NCBI GenBank assembly: GCA_022844165.1
Contig: JALHMH010000011.1
Coordinates: 1 to 64,000, forward strand
Source of the DNA: Lysobacterales bacterium
GTDB taxonomy: Bacteria > Pseudomonadota > Gammaproteobacteria > Xanthomonadales > SZUA-5
Direction: 5' to 3'
DNA: 64,000 nucleotides
Below are positions 7,758-17,544 of the stretch, piece by piece. Position numbers and translations under genes: made by a program. Under the pieces are notes generated by a model. It had not been told where the DNA came from, searched no databases, and saw nothing but the letters and a program-made list of their open reading frames with translations. Each line of letters begins with the position of its first letter. The stretch's first letter is position 1.

Positions 7758-8954
7758 GTGATCCCGCGATTGATGATCGATATCGGCTGGCGCGACCTTG
7801 CGTATGCGCATGGTGCCTGCTGTCGTGCCATCGATGCCAAGAAGGTGACCGAAGATTTGGAACGTCGACTGTCCGCAGACGGGCTGGCGGTGGTCTGCTT
7901 GTCGGTCCGTAGCGGTTTCGACGCCATACTGCAGGCGTTGGCACTCGAGCCTGGCAGCCAGGTGGCGATGACTTCGATCACAATCCCGCATATGGTGGAG
8001 CTCGTCGAGCGTCACGGGCTCCGGGTGGTGCCCGTTGCGATCGACTGCGCGTCACTCAGCGTGACGCCAGAGTCGCTGGAGCGTGCCATCACGCCAGCCA
8101 CCCGGCTGATTGTGGTTGCTCATTTGCTTGGCAGCAGGATTCCGATGGCACCGATCGTGGCCATCGCCACGCGTTATGGAATACCGATCGTTGAAGATGC
8201 CGCGCAAGCGTATCAAGGCGATGCGTTTTACGGCGATGCGTCCAGTGCCGCGACCATGTTCAGCTTCGGACCAATCAAGACGGCAACCGCGCTCGGTGGT
8301 GCTGTCATGTACTTTCGCGATGCCAATCTGGCGGCCCGCGTGCGTCAGGTGCTGCGCGTGTATCGGCCCCTGTCTCGCGGATGGTACCTGCGCCGCGCGC
8401 TGCGGTTTTCGATGGCAAAGCTCTTGTCGATTCGCGCGGTCTTTGCGCTGCTGGTGGGCGGCTGCCGCCTGCTCGGCATTAGCTACGACAGGATGTTGCG
8501 CGAGTGGGTGCGTGGCTTTCGCGGCGCGGATCTGCTGGCGTCGATCCGGCGGGCGCCGCCTGCACCGCTGCTGGCCACCTTGGCTCGGCGGCTGTCGCAG
8601 GATCAAATCCCGGTCGTGCGCATGCGCGCATCGCGGGGTGAGCATCTGGCGCGCTGTCTGGCGTCCGTCGATCGGCCTGGGCGCCAAGCGCACGCGCATA
8701 CTCATTGGGTGTTTCCGATCCTGGTCGATGACCCCGAGGCGCAAGCGCAGGTGCTCGCGAACCAGGGTTTTGACGCAACGCCCGCCGCTTCGACGCTTGC
8801 CGAGCTTCAGCGCTCCGGCGATGACCAACTACGCTGCCGGATGGTGCCGCTGAGGGGTTGGCTGTACCTGCCGCAACCCGGATCAATGACCGCGCCGGAA
8901 CGGCAGCGGTTGGCATTGGCGCTAACGATGAGCAACGCTCAGCGGGAATCGTAA
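7758..8954 (+). CDS. DegT/DnrJ/EryC1 family PLP-dependent aminotransferase
   Basis: About 398 residues of the DegT family, pyridoxal-phosphate enzymes that usually transfer an amino group to a keto-sugar or related carbonyl. The cofactor pocket is visible as VEDAAQAYQG (the Asp contacts the pyridine nitrogen) and FSFGPIKTATALGGA with the internal aldimine Lys174. There are no other sugar-nucleotide genes nearby, so the product is unknown. The start is uncertain: GTG at 7758 and ATG at 7773 are both plausible, and the frame is open to a TTG at 7722. None has a strong ribosome-binding site. The sulfatase gene follows closely on the same strand. Confidence 0.85.
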   Translation: MIPRLMIDIGWRDLAYAHGACCRAIDAKKVTEDLERRLSADGLAVVCLSVRSGFDAILQALALEPGSQVAMTSITIPHMVELVERHGLRVVPVAIDCASLSVTPESLERAITPATRLIVVAHLLGSRIPMAPIVAIATRYGIPIVEDAAQAYQGDAFYGDASSAATMFSFGPIKTATALGGAVMYFRDANLAARVRQVLRVYRPLSRGWYLRRALRFSMAKLLSIRAVFALLVGGCRLLGISYDRMLREWVRGFRGADLLASIRRAPPAPLLATLARRLSQDQIPVVRMRASRGEHLARCLASVDRPGRQAHAHTHWVFPILVDDPEAQAQVLANQGFDATPAASTLAELQRSGDDQLRCRMVPLRGWLYLPQPGSMTAPERQRLALALTMSNAQRES

Positions 8955-9038
8955 CGGAGGAACCAACCGAATATGCAATGGACCTATGCAAGCCTGATCC
9001 TGATGACGTTGTGCTCCGCCCGGAAAGGCCTGGCATCC

Positions 9039-10997
9039 ATGCGCGTCGGTGTCCTGCTGTTGACGTCAGCAACTCTGCTCAGCGCCGCGTGCTCGCGCCC
9101 TTCCGACGTCGCCGGCAGCGGGCAAGCCAGCTCGGTGGTACAACAGATCCACAGTGCTGCTGCGAAAGCTGCGGATCTCGCAGATCCCGCCAGTTTTGCC
9201 GCGGCCCGTCGCGGCTTTGTCGCGGCGCCGGAAGGTCAGATCAGGGACGCCGACGACAAGCTGATCTGGGATTTCGACGCCTTCGATTTTGTCGCCGGTG
9301 ATGCACCGCCCACCGTACATCCCAGCCTGTGGCGCCAGGCCCGGCTCAACAACCAGGTGGGCCTGTTTCAGGTCAGCGAGCGCATCTGGCAGGTGCGCGG
9401 CTTCGACCTTGCCAACATGACGCTGATTGAGGGCGACACTGGCCTGATTGTCGTCGATGCGCTGACCGCACGCGAGACTGCGGCTGCTGCGCTCCGCTTC
9501 GCCCGGCTGCATCTGGGTGATCGACCCGTGACAGCGCTGATCTACACCCATAGTCACGCCGATCATTTCGGCGGCGCGCTCGGCGTGTTGAGTGCCGAGG
9601 AGGCCAGTGCTCGCCAGGTTCCGGTGGTGGCGCCGGCCGGATTCCTGGATGAGGCGACCAGCGAAAACGTGCTGATGGGCACGGCGATGGTGCGCCGCGC
9701 CGCCTACATGTACGGCAGTCGTTTACCGCGATCCCCCGTGGGCCTCGTCGATACCGGCCTTGGCAAGGCGGTGGCTTTTGGCCGCGTCGGCCTCTTGCCG
9801 CCGACCGATGTGATCGAGGCCAGCCGAGAGGAGCGTGTGATCGATGGCGTGCGATTCATTTTCTACAATGTGCCGGGCGCCGAGGCACCATCCGAGTTCA
9901 CCTTCGCACTGCCCGAGCTGAAGGCCTACTGCGGCGCCGAGCTGATGGGCCACACGCTGCACAACCTCTACACCCTGCGCGGCGCCAAGGTGCGCGACGC
10001 CTTGAAGTGGGCACGCTACCTCGACGAGGCGCTGGCCCACGTCGCCGGGGCCGAGGTGGTGTTCAATCAGCATCACTGGCCAGTCTGGGGCGCGGCTGAT
10101 ATCCGCGATTTCATCGAGAAACAGCGCGACACCTACAAGTTCATCCACGACCAGACAGTTCGGCGCATGAATGCCGGCCAGAACTCGGCCGAGATCGCGG
10201 AAACGCTGACGCTGCCGGATGCGCTTCAGGAGCACCTCAATGTGCGCGGCTATTACGGTACCGTGCGCCACAACGTGAGGGCGGTCTACCAGTTCTATCT
10301 GGGCTGGTTCGACGCCCATCCGGCCAATCTCGACGCGCATCCGCCGGTTGAGGTCGGGCATCGTTACGTCGAGGCGCTGGGCGGAGCGGATGCGGTCGTC
10401 GCCAAGGCGCGTCTGGCATTCGAAGCAGGCGACTACCGCTGGGCCAGCGAGTTGCTGAAGCACGCCGTGTACGCCGACGCCGGGAACATCGCGGCACGTG
10501 AACTGCTGGCGCAGAGCTTCGAGCAGCTCGGTTATGCCAGCGAGTCCAGCACATGGCGTAACTTCTACCTCACAGGTGCGTTCGAGCTGCGTCAGGGCAC
10601 TCCAGAGACCGGGATGGATCGGGCAGCCATGATCGATTTGCTCGAGCATACGCCCGGCGAGCGCTTCCTCGAGGCGATGGCCGCTTCGCTGGATGCCGAG
10701 ACCGCGGGCGATCTCGCCCTGACCATCAATCTTGTGTTTGCCGATCAGGACGAGAGCTACGTTCTGCGCCTCGCCAACGGCGTGCTGCACCACTGGCGGC
10801 GTGCGCCCGATCTGGAAGCGGACGCCACCTTGACGGTCAGCAAGGCCTTCTTTCTGGGCATGGTGACCGGCGGCGTCGGCGCGGCTGACCTGCTGATGTC
10901 CGACGAGGTGGATATCGACGGCAGCAGGATCGACCTCGGCCGCTTCCTGCGCCTGATTGACAAGCCCGCCGGAACCTTTCCGATCGTGACCCGATGA
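9039..10997 (+). CDS. Alkyl/aryl sulfatase, metallo-beta-lactamase fold (SdsA1-like)
   Basis: A zinc-dependent alkylsulfatase that hydrolyses sulfate esters such as alkyl sulfates. The MBL-fold metal motif HSHADH is at 171-176, with further ligand regions in ELMGHTLHNLY and VVFNQHHWPVWG. A dimerisation domain follows and an SCP2-like C-terminal domain ends the protein (about residues 540-652). From the ATG at 9039 the N-terminus is a lipoprotein signal with a lipobox ending at Cys18, and GGAAAGG lies 10 bases upstream. An alternative ATG at 8973 also has GGAGG upstream and would add 22 residues. Likely periplasmic or outer-membrane anchored, for sulfur scavenging or detergent degradation. Confidence 0.92.
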   Translation: MRVGVLLLTSATLLSAACSRPSDVAGSGQASSVVQQIHSAAAKAADLADPASFAAARRGFVAAPEGQIRDADDKLIWDFDAFDFVAGDAPPTVHPSLWRQARLNNQVGLFQVSERIWQVRGFDLANMTLIEGDTGLIVVDALTARETAAAALRFARLHLGDRPVTALIYTHSHADHFGGALGVLSAEEASARQVPVVAPAGFLDEATSENVLMGTAMVRRAAYMYGSRLPRSPVGLVDTGLGKAVAFGRVGLLPPTDVIEASREERVIDGVRFIFYNVPGAEAPSEFTFALPELKAYCGAELMGHTLHNLYTLRGAKVRDALKWARYLDEALAHVAGAEVVFNQHHWPVWGAADIRDFIEKQRDTYKFIHDQTVRRMNAGQNSAEIAETLTLPDALQEHLNVRGYYGTVRHNVRAVYQFYLGWFDAHPANLDAHPPVEVGHRYVEALGGADAVVAKARLAFEAGDYRWASELLKHAVYADAGNIAARELLAQSFEQLGYASESSTWRNFYLTGAFELRQGTPETGMDRAAMIDLLEHTPGERFLEAMAASLDAETAGDLALTINLVFADQDESYVLRLANGVLHHWRRAPDLEADATLTVSKAFFLGMVTGGVGAADLLMSDEVDIDGSRIDLGRFLRLIDKPAGTFPIVTR

Positions 10998-11025
10998 GGA
11001 GCGCGCAGGCTACGCTCCACGCAAA

Positions 11026-14000
11026 TCAAGGTCTGCGTCGGATCGTGGGGTCGCCAAATAGCGTAGTGCCGAGAATCACATCCACGGCGCCGGCATCGTT
11101 CACCGCGAGGTTGCGTTTTGCCCGCAGCAATGCGCCGCCCAAAGTCGCGCCCGGCGTGTTCCAGGCGTCGATCAGTCTCCAGCTCAGGAAAGCATCATGC
11201 TCCGATTCGGTGAGGCTCGACGCACCGATCACGCCAACCGCAGCACCCGGCCCAAGCAGCCAGGCGTGGCCGAGCGTATCGGCGGTCGGTTCTGCCAGAT
11301 AGCTATTCCAACATCCCCATTGCCATACGATCGTTGGACGTACGGCATCGCTCAGCGCACCGGCAAAAAGTTCGGCTGGCGAGATCAATCCCGGTGCCGG
11401 GAAAGTCCAGGTGTTGCTGCTGGAGTGCCCGAGGTAGTGGATCAGGTCAGCGCCGGAACGCGCTGCTGCCAGTAAACTCTGGCGCACCTGCGCCGCCGGC
11501 TGGCTGTCCAGGTACGCCGTCTCGACGGGTCTCGCCATTTGGCCGCGCAAGACATTGCTCAGCGCCGTGAACGAAGCTCCATTGGCGTCCGCAGCGTCTG
11601 CAATAAACAACGAAGGAGAGCTGACAGCCCCGCCGATGGCTTCGTAGGCGTCGATTTTCTGCAAGACCCTCTGCAGCTCGGCAACGGTTCTGACCGGCAA
11701 ACGACCAATGGCCACGTCCGGAATCCGGTCTTGATCGATGTCCGCAAACAAACCGTCCGTCGGTGCGTGATTGACCACCGGATGCACGGCTACGTAATGA
11801 GAGGGTACGAAACTCATGGAACCCAAGCCAAGGCGGTCGTGGTAGTCGTATGTGTCTGCACCAACCAGCAACACCGATTGCGTAGCGTTCGCAGTGGCCG
11901 CCGACGCGATCAGGCGATCGATCGCGTCCGGATCAAAATTGCCGCCCGAGTGTTGTGCAAAGGCGGCATCAGTCGTCACCACCTGGACGCTGAGTCCCTG
12001 CGCGCGTCGGCGGGCGGCGAGTGGTTCGATCGCCTCAACAAACATCGGATGCGCAACAATCAGCAATTGCGCGGGCCCAACGATCTGGGCTGGCATCTCG
12101 GAGGCCGAAACGGTGAGGGCAACAAGCCCCGTTGCATCGGCGACATGAATCTCGCGCCCCAGCGTCAGCGGCTCGGCCCAGGCAATACCGGTCGCGGTTT
12201 GCGTCACGCCGGCCAAGGCTTCAACGCTGCCATTTGCCTCGCGGCGATAGACGCTCACAGCCGCACCCTGCACGCCATCCACCCTGGCGACCTGGCACAA
12301 ACTCTGTTGAGCAACGGCGGCGCACGCGTCTGGAGCTGCCTCGACGCTAAAGCTGGTGGCGAACAGCGTGTCGGCCAAAGGCAGTGGCGCGTAATCGCCC
12401 GGTACCGGCGTGAAGTGCGCCGCGCCTGAAGTCACCGCAATACTGCCCTGATACCGCAAGGCGACCTTCTCAACGTATACGATATCGACGCCATAGGCCT
12501 GCGCCGGCAGCGTTAACGACACGGTGTTGGCTCCTGGAACGAGTAAAGACGCCGGAATTTTGGTTTCAAACCCTGCAACTTCGACGCCATCGAAGCGTAC
12601 AGTGGTGACGTCCGTGCCGTTGACGGCAACGCGAACCAGATGATCGGGCTCGGCGCCTTCATGATCGATGCCGCCCAGCAACATTCCAGACACGTACACA
12701 TCTCCAGTGTAGGACGCGTCCAGCGTCAAGGCGTACGAGCGCGTCAACGGTGCGGAGCTGAAGGAAACCAGCCGCTCGAAGTGCCATGGGTCGGGCAACG
12801 GCGACGACAGGCTGTAAAGCAAATTCTGATCGAGTACTGATTGGCGTTCGACATTCATTGTGGGCATGCCGGTCGTTGCTGCAGCCGCGACCCGCTGCCC
12901 GATCCGCGCCGGTGAAACAGCACCACGGCGCAGTTGATAGACCCGGTCCTTCGAATACAAGCTGGTCGGCGCATCGACGATGAACTCAATGCTATCGCCG
13001 GGTCCGAACACGTCATCGGAACTAAACAGCTTGATCGGGACAGATACATCGCGGTCATAGACGCCGATGCCAGCGAGCGACGTTCCCTGCCAGGAAGCCT
13101 CCGGGAGGTCTTCGAACCGCAGACGTGCAACGCCTGAGCGCTGGGCGCGAAGATCGAATGATTCTGGATTTACGTTGGCGCCGCGACCCGCATTGCGCGC
13201 CGCCACAACCTGAGCGCCAATTTCGGCCCAGGGTATCGTCCGCGTCTCTGGATCCCGGCCCAAGGAGGCGCCCACGTCATAGGGGCCGTGCAGCATCGAT
13301 TTGCCATCGATATCGACCACTCGAATCATGAATCGGTCCGCGGATGATTTGCCTTCCAGGCGAATCGACCTGGAGACGAAATGGTCTTCCGGGGCTGCCG
13401 TAATTCCGCCCGGCGTGCGCACCCAGCGCGAGCTTTGGGCTGGCAAATCGAGCAACTCGTAATAGGCCACGCCCACCTGCACTGCTGTGCGCAACTGTAC
13501 GATCAGGCGATCGCCATCGCGAATGGAGTTGACACTGGCCAGTGTGGCAGGCGTAGGCACCGGCGTTCCGCCAGCGGTGACCGCCAACTCACAGAGTGGC
13601 CCCCAGGCATAGGTTGCCCGAGTCTGAGTTGTATTCGCTGTTTCGTCCACATAGGTCGCAGCAGTGCCGTTCGAAGCGGGCGTTCCGGTGACTGGGATGC
13701 GACCAATTGCGGTGGGAGTAATCGCTACTCGGTAGGTCATTGTCACTGTTGCGCCTGCTGCCACGATTCCCGGGTTCCAGGTCACAGGTCCTGAACCGCC
13801 GATGGCCGGTTGCGAGACCACACTGCCGGCCGAGACCACAGCCGTTGCCGCCAATAGGACCGGTGCGCCGGGAACTTGCGAGCGCACCAGATTGCTTGCC
13901 GAAAACGTGATCGGATAGGCCGTGGGATTGACCATCTCAATCACTACATCGTAGTTGCCGGTCTGGCCCACCGCCGGTGGATTGGGGCTGCCATCGGCGG

Positions 14001-15078
14001 CGTGGAACACACGCTGCGTCAAGAAGGGCTTTGCAGGTGCTGTACCTCTCGCCGTCGCGGGAACCGTGGGTGTCGGCAAGTACACGCGCCAGGCGTTTGC
14101 CCACGAGGCGCCTGCAGCGGGCACGGTTGGGTTGACGCCGTCGGCGAAACCATTCGGATTGAAGAATCCCACTTGCAACTCATTGGTCGCGCCGGTGGAT
14201 CGCGGAGAAATCTCAGTGGTGTAGATGCCAGGGCGGACAACAGCCACATCCGAATGCCAAAGCTGATTGGTATCGTTGGCACTCCAGCCGCCATCGCCGG
14301 AAAGATCTGCGCCGGTAAATGCCTGGCTGAGCGTGTCGGATGACAGCGTAATGCGCGTCAATGCGCCGATCGTGGCTGCGTCCGAATCATGGTCTCTGAC
14401 TCGGACCTGGCAGTGCCCGGTGACATACGGATGAGCCACGTAGAGGCTTGACGCTCCGTAATGCTGAACGCTCAAGTGCGCATCCGCATACACTCGCAGC
14501 TGTGCGCTGACACCCGCAACCGTAGCGCGCGCCCGCAAACCGTAACCACTGACGTTCGATCCTACCGCCAAAGCGTCGACTCTGACCTCCCAATGGCCGT
14601 TGGCTGGAGCGGCTACCGTACTGAAAGGAAACCACGTGGCATGCGATGCAGCCGGCACCACTTGAGTGCCGTTGATCGTCTGCACCGTTGTTCCTGCCGG
14701 GTTCAGCAGTAGATAGTTGGTCGATCCAGTCGCCGATCGTTGCTGGTCGTAGTGGGGCAACACTGTGTTGCTGCCCTCTCCGGCGCCGGCCTGGTTAACG
14801 TCAGGATCAAAAATCTCTACGATCAGATTGGTTGTTGAGGGTGGCACTTCGATGAAGTAACTGTAGTGCGTATTGCCACCTGTGCCTGATGAGAGCCAGT
14901 CTCCAGACGCAGGCGAGTTCGATTGAGAATGCACGATAAAAAGTCCGGTGGTCGGTTGACCTGGCCCGGGCGTATCGCCAGGAGACACCACGGGCCAGCC
15001 ATCCGGGTAGGCCGGACGGCAGAACACCAAGAGCGCGAACGCAGCCACGAACGTGCTTTGCCGGATCATGCAATTCAT
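11026..15078 (-). CDS. Large secreted C25 (gingipain-like) cysteine protease
   Basis: A 1350-residue exported protein whose C-terminal third matches the peptidase C25 family (gingipains). The catalytic dyad is visible as His1218 in HYLGHSSS and Cys1256 in WQWGCWN. The preceding region, LLVGADTYDYHD then DVAIGRLPVRT, is typical of C25 domains. A signal peptide covers about residues 1-25. The long N-terminal half consists of beta-rich extracellular modules, including a DUF11-like repeat stretch around residues 370-490. The ATG at 15078 has GAGGG 7 bases upstream. No Por/type IX secretion genes are in the window and no obvious C-terminal sorting domain is seen, so how it reaches the surface is unknown. 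Confidence 0.85.
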   Translation of the reverse strand: MNCMIRQSTFVAAFALLVFCRPAYPDGWPVVSPGDTPGPGQPTTGLFIVHSQSNSPASGDWLSSGTGGNTHYSYFIEVPPSTTNLIVEIFDPDVNQAGAGEGSNTVLPHYDQQRSATGSTNYLLLNPAGTTVQTINGTQVVPAASHATWFPFSTVAAPANGHWEVRVDALAVGSNVSGYGLRARATVAGVSAQLRVYADAHLSVQHYGASSLYVAHPYVTGHCQVRVRDHDSDAATIGALTRITLSSDTLSQAFTGADLSGDGGWSANDTNQLWHSDVAVVRPGIYTTEISPRSTGATNELQVGFFNPNGFADGVNPTVPAAGASWANAWRVYLPTPTVPATARGTAPAKPFLTQRVFHAADGSPNPPAVGQTGNYDVVIEMVNPTAYPITFSASNLVRSQVPGAPVLLAATAVVSAGSVVSQPAIGGSGPVTWNPGIVAAGATVTMTYRVAITPTAIGRIPVTGTPASNGTAATYVDETANTTQTRATYAWGPLCELAVTAGGTPVPTPATLASVNSIRDGDRLIVQLRTAVQVGVAYYELLDLPAQSSRWVRTPGGITAAPEDHFVSRSIRLEGKSSADRFMIRVVDIDGKSMLHGPYDVGASLGRDPETRTIPWAEIGAQVVAARNAGRGANVNPESFDLRAQRSGVARLRFEDLPEASWQGTSLAGIGVYDRDVSVPIKLFSSDDVFGPGDSIEFIVDAPTSLYSKDRVYQLRRGAVSPARIGQRVAAAATTGMPTMNVERQSVLDQNLLYSLSSPLPDPWHFERLVSFSSAPLTRSYALTLDASYTGDVYVSGMLLGGIDHEGAEPDHLVRVAVNGTDVTTVRFDGVEVAGFETKIPASLLVPGANTVSLTLPAQAYGVDIVYVEKVALRYQGSIAVTSGAAHFTPVPGDYAPLPLADTLFATSFSVEAAPDACAAVAQQSLCQVARVDGVQGAAVSVYRREANGSVEALAGVTQTATGIAWAEPLTLGREIHVADATGLVALTVSASEMPAQIVGPAQLLIVAHPMFVEAIEPLAARRRAQGLSVQVVTTDAAFAQHSGGNFDPDAIDRLIASAATANATQSVLLVGADTYDYHDRLGLGSMSFVPSHYVAVHPVVNHAPTDGLFADIDQDRIPDVAIGRLPVRTVAELQRVLQKIDAYEAIGGAVSSPSLFIADAADANGASFTALSNVLRGQMARPVETAYLDSQPAAQVRQSLLAAARSGADLIHYLGHSSSNTWTFPAPGLISPAELFAGALSDAVRPTIVWQWGCWNSYLAEPTADTLGHAWLLGPGAAVGVIGASSLTESEHDAFLSWRLIDAWNTPGATLGGALLRAKRNLAVNDAGAVDVILGTTLFGDPTIRRRP

Positions 15079-15161
15079 CCATCAGCCCTCATTAGACCCC
15101 CGGATTTTAGGTGAGTGGTGCGATGAAATTACGACAGGTGCTCAAGCTTTACGATTAACCA

Positions 15162-15803
15162 TTACCGAGTGAGTTGGCCTTTGCGCCAGGCGACCACAAC
15201 CAGCGCTGCGGCAATGCCGGTCAGCGAGATGCCGAGTGCAGGAGCGAGAAACAAGAATGGAATGCCGATGACGGCAAAACCGATGGCAAACGTGCTGGCA
15301 TCAAACGGATGCTGCTCGGTAGGTGCGATCAGCGCGTCCAGGCTCAGGCGCCCAGGGCCGCCGAACACAAGCGGGATCAACATCAGCGAAAACAACAGTG
15401 GCAGCTTGAAATTGCCATATCCCTTATCGCTGATGGCATAGCCCTTGAGTAAGTCTGACGCCATCGTGATCATATCGGGCCAATGCACAGCCGCTGTCGC
15501 AACGAAGGTCAGCACCAGCAGCGAAAATGCGGAAAGACGCGTCCCGAGGCCGACGACCAGAAGTCCAGCGGCAATCAGCTCCGTCCAGGTCGCCATGGTC
15601 CACGAAAAACCCGCGGGCACGTGGTTGAACGGGAACGGGAAATCGCCTTGCACGCTCGCAAACCAGTTTTCGCCGCGGAGCTTTTCCAGGCCGGATTCGA
15701 AATACTCGTAGGCCATGATCAGTCGCAGTAACAATGGCGACAGCGTAGCGTGCAGCGCGTCGAAACGAGGGCGCCAGGCGGTGTAACGAAGATCTATGTT
15801 CAT
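15162..15803 (-). CDS. DoxX family membrane protein, HvfX-like
   Basis: A 213-residue protein with several hydrophobic segments of the DoxX/DoxD type. Segments such as MAYEYFESGLEKLRGENWFA, VATAAVHWPDMI and YAISDKGYGNFKLPL resemble the subfamily named HvfX, associated with copper-binding peptide (Hvf) maturation operons. No HvfA precursor or HvfB/HvfC partners are adjacent here, so the role is open. The ATG at 15803 fits the family N-terminus; a longer open frame up to 15866 contains only arginine-rich sequence and runs into the coaX promoter region. The gene is divergent from coaX. Confidence 0.8.
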   Translation of the reverse strand: MNIDLRYTAWRPRFDALHATLSPLLLRLIMAYEYFESGLEKLRGENWFASVQGDFPFPFNHVPAGFSWTMATWTELIAAGLLVVGLGTRLSAFSLLVLTFVATAAVHWPDMITMASDLLKGYAISDKGYGNFKLPLLFSLMLIPLVFGGPGRLSLDALIAPTEQHPFDASTFAIGFAVIGIPFLFLAPALGISLTGIAAALVVVAWRKGQLTR

Positions 15804-15902
15804 GATCGGGCATGGTGGTTGCGGGTGTCTTCCAGACCGTCGCCAGCGCAACTGTCTTTCGCGCATTGGTTAGAATAATGGTCAGCCAAGAAGGGATGCC
15901 TT

Positions 15903-16634
15903 ATGCGTCTGCTGATCGATCTGGGTAATTCACGCCTGAAGTGGGCTTTGGCCGATGCAAGCCTGGTGGTGCATACGCCGTTGGCGCACTCCGAAACTGG
16001 ATTGGCGGACCTGGGGCCGATGCTCGCGGCCGCAAGCGGCGCCGAATCGGTTTGGATCGCGTCGACCGCGCACTCGCTGACCGCGCCGCTGTGCGCGGCA
16101 ATCGAGCGCGCGGGTCTGCCGGCGCCGTCGGTATTCAACTCGCCAAAAGAGGCGCTCGGTATTCGTAGCGCATACGACCAGCCGGAAACCTTGGGTCGCG
16201 ACCGATTCCTCGGCATGGTGGGTGCGAGCCGTCTCGTCGACGGCCCGTTTTTGCTGGCTGATGCCGGCACGGCACTGACTGTGGATGTCGTCGATGCCGA
16301 CGGACAGCATCTGGGCGGATTGATTGTCCCGGGTCCCGTGCTCATGCGCGAAGCACTACATCGCGGCACGGCAGGCGTGCGCGCTGGTGCTGCCGTGCGG
16401 CTGCACGAGTTGGCGCGCAATACTGACGATGCGGTGTGGAGCGGCGGTTGCCTGGCGTGCGTGGCGCTGATCGAGCACGCACACCGTCAGGCGACGCTCG
16501 GTATCGGCGAACATGTGGATTTGATCCTGACCGGTGGCGCGATGCCAGCGTTGGTTGGGCATATCGATACGCCACATCGTTCGGTCGATGATGTGGTCTT
16601 GCGTGGGCTCGACGATTGGTCGCGTTCGCGGTGA
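15903..16634 (+). CDS. coaX: Type III pantothenate kinase
   Basis: Phosphorylates pantothenate with ATP, the first committed step of coenzyme A synthesis; the type III enzyme is not feedback-inhibited by CoA. The 243-residue protein has the phosphate-binding LLIDLGNSRLKWA start, the TLGRDRFLGMVGA pantothenate loop, and LADAGTALTVD of the ASKHA fold. In many relatives coaX follows birA; here it does not. The stop overlaps the start of the next gene (GTGA), so the two are translationally coupled. Confidence 0.95.
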   Translation: MRLLIDLGNSRLKWALADASLVVHTPLAHSETGLADLGPMLAAASGAESVWIASTAHSLTAPLCAAIERAGLPAPSVFNSPKEALGIRSAYDQPETLGRDRFLGMVGASRLVDGPFLLADAGTALTVDVVDADGQHLGGLIVPGPVLMREALHRGTAGVRAGAAVRLHELARNTDDAVWSGGCLACVALIEHAHRQATLGIGEHVDLILTGGAMPALVGHIDTPHRSVDDVVLRGLDDWSRSR

Positions 16635-17503
16635 CATCGATCAACTCATCAACCGATGTGCTGGTTCGGGCGCCGAGTGTGGCCACGCGTGCCTTTGCTC
16701 TCTTGTGGGGTTTGGTCTGCCACTCGCCAATGGCAATTGCGGCTTTGCCGGCGGGTGTGCAGCTCGATGCCAATGTCGAGCGTGGGCGCATGCTGATCGG
16801 CAAGGTCGAGAACGGCGCGCGGGTGTCGGTGAATCGGCGCGACGTGCGTGTCGATACACAGGGGCGATTCGTTTTCGGCATCGGACGCGATGACTCGCGC
16901 CTCGCGATTTGTGTGCGCCTTTCGACCGAGACATCGGCGCGCTGCGGTGGCGTCGATGTGCCAGGTCGAGATTACCGAATCGAGCGGGTCGATGGTCTCC
17001 CGCCATCGACGGTCAGCCCGGACCCAGCCGAACAAGCGCGGATTGCCGCCGAAGCTGCGTTGGTCGCGAAGGCGCGCGAGCGCAACGATGCGCGTAGCGA
17101 TTTTGCGCATGCCTTCGTCATGCCTGCGAAAGGTCGGATCAGCGGCGTATACGGCAGTCAGCGAATTCTCAACGGCGCACCACGTGCGCCGCATATGGGC
17201 CTGGACATTGCTGCGCCAACGGGTACACCGATTGTGGCGCCCGCTCCCGGCGTTGTCACGCTGGTTCATGAGGACATGCTGTTGCCAGGGAAAACTGTGA
17301 TTCTCGATCATGGCCATGGCATCAGCTCGGTCTTCATCCACATGAGCCGTATCGACGTGAAACTCGGTGATCGCGTCGAATCCGGCGGCGCAATCGGCGC
17401 CATCGGTTCGACCGGCCGTTCCAGCGGACCGCACCTGCATTGGGGGCTCAACTGGTTCGACATCAAACTCGATCCGGCCAAAGTGGTCGAATCGCTGTTG
17501 TGA
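16631..17503 (+). CDS. M23 family metallopeptidase
   Basis: A secreted 290-residue peptidase of the LytM/M23 family, zinc endopeptidases that cut peptide cross-links in peptidoglycan. The C-terminal domain shows the metal motif HMGLDIAAPTGTPI and the HLHWGL histidines. Upstream is a small beta domain (VERGRMLIGKVENGARVSV) and a short alanine-rich linker. A hydrophobic export signal lies near residues 20-38. The GTG start at 16631 overlaps the coaX stop. A TTG at 16616 is a possible alternative start. Confidence 0.9.
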   Translation: MTSINSSTDVLVRAPSVATRAFALLWGLVCHSPMAIAALPAGVQLDANVERGRMLIGKVENGARVSVNRRDVRVDTQGRFVFGIGRDDSRLAICVRLSTETSARCGGVDVPGRDYRIERVDGLPPSTVSPDPAEQARIAAEAALVAKARERNDARSDFAHAFVMPAKGRISGVYGSQRILNGAPRAPHMGLDIAAPTGTPIVAPAPGVVTLVHEDMLLPGKTVILDHGHGISSVFIHMSRIDVKLGDRVESGGAIGAIGSTGRSSGPHLHWGLNWFDIKLDPAKVVESLL

Positions 17504-17544
17504 GCGCTGCTAGTCTTCGCGGAATCCTCCAACGGATCTTTTCG

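Noticed and set aside
9723..10793. 356-residue minus-strand open frame in the sulfatase gene
   Set aside because: Antisense to a complete MBL-fold sulfatase with its metal motif; no independent start signal.
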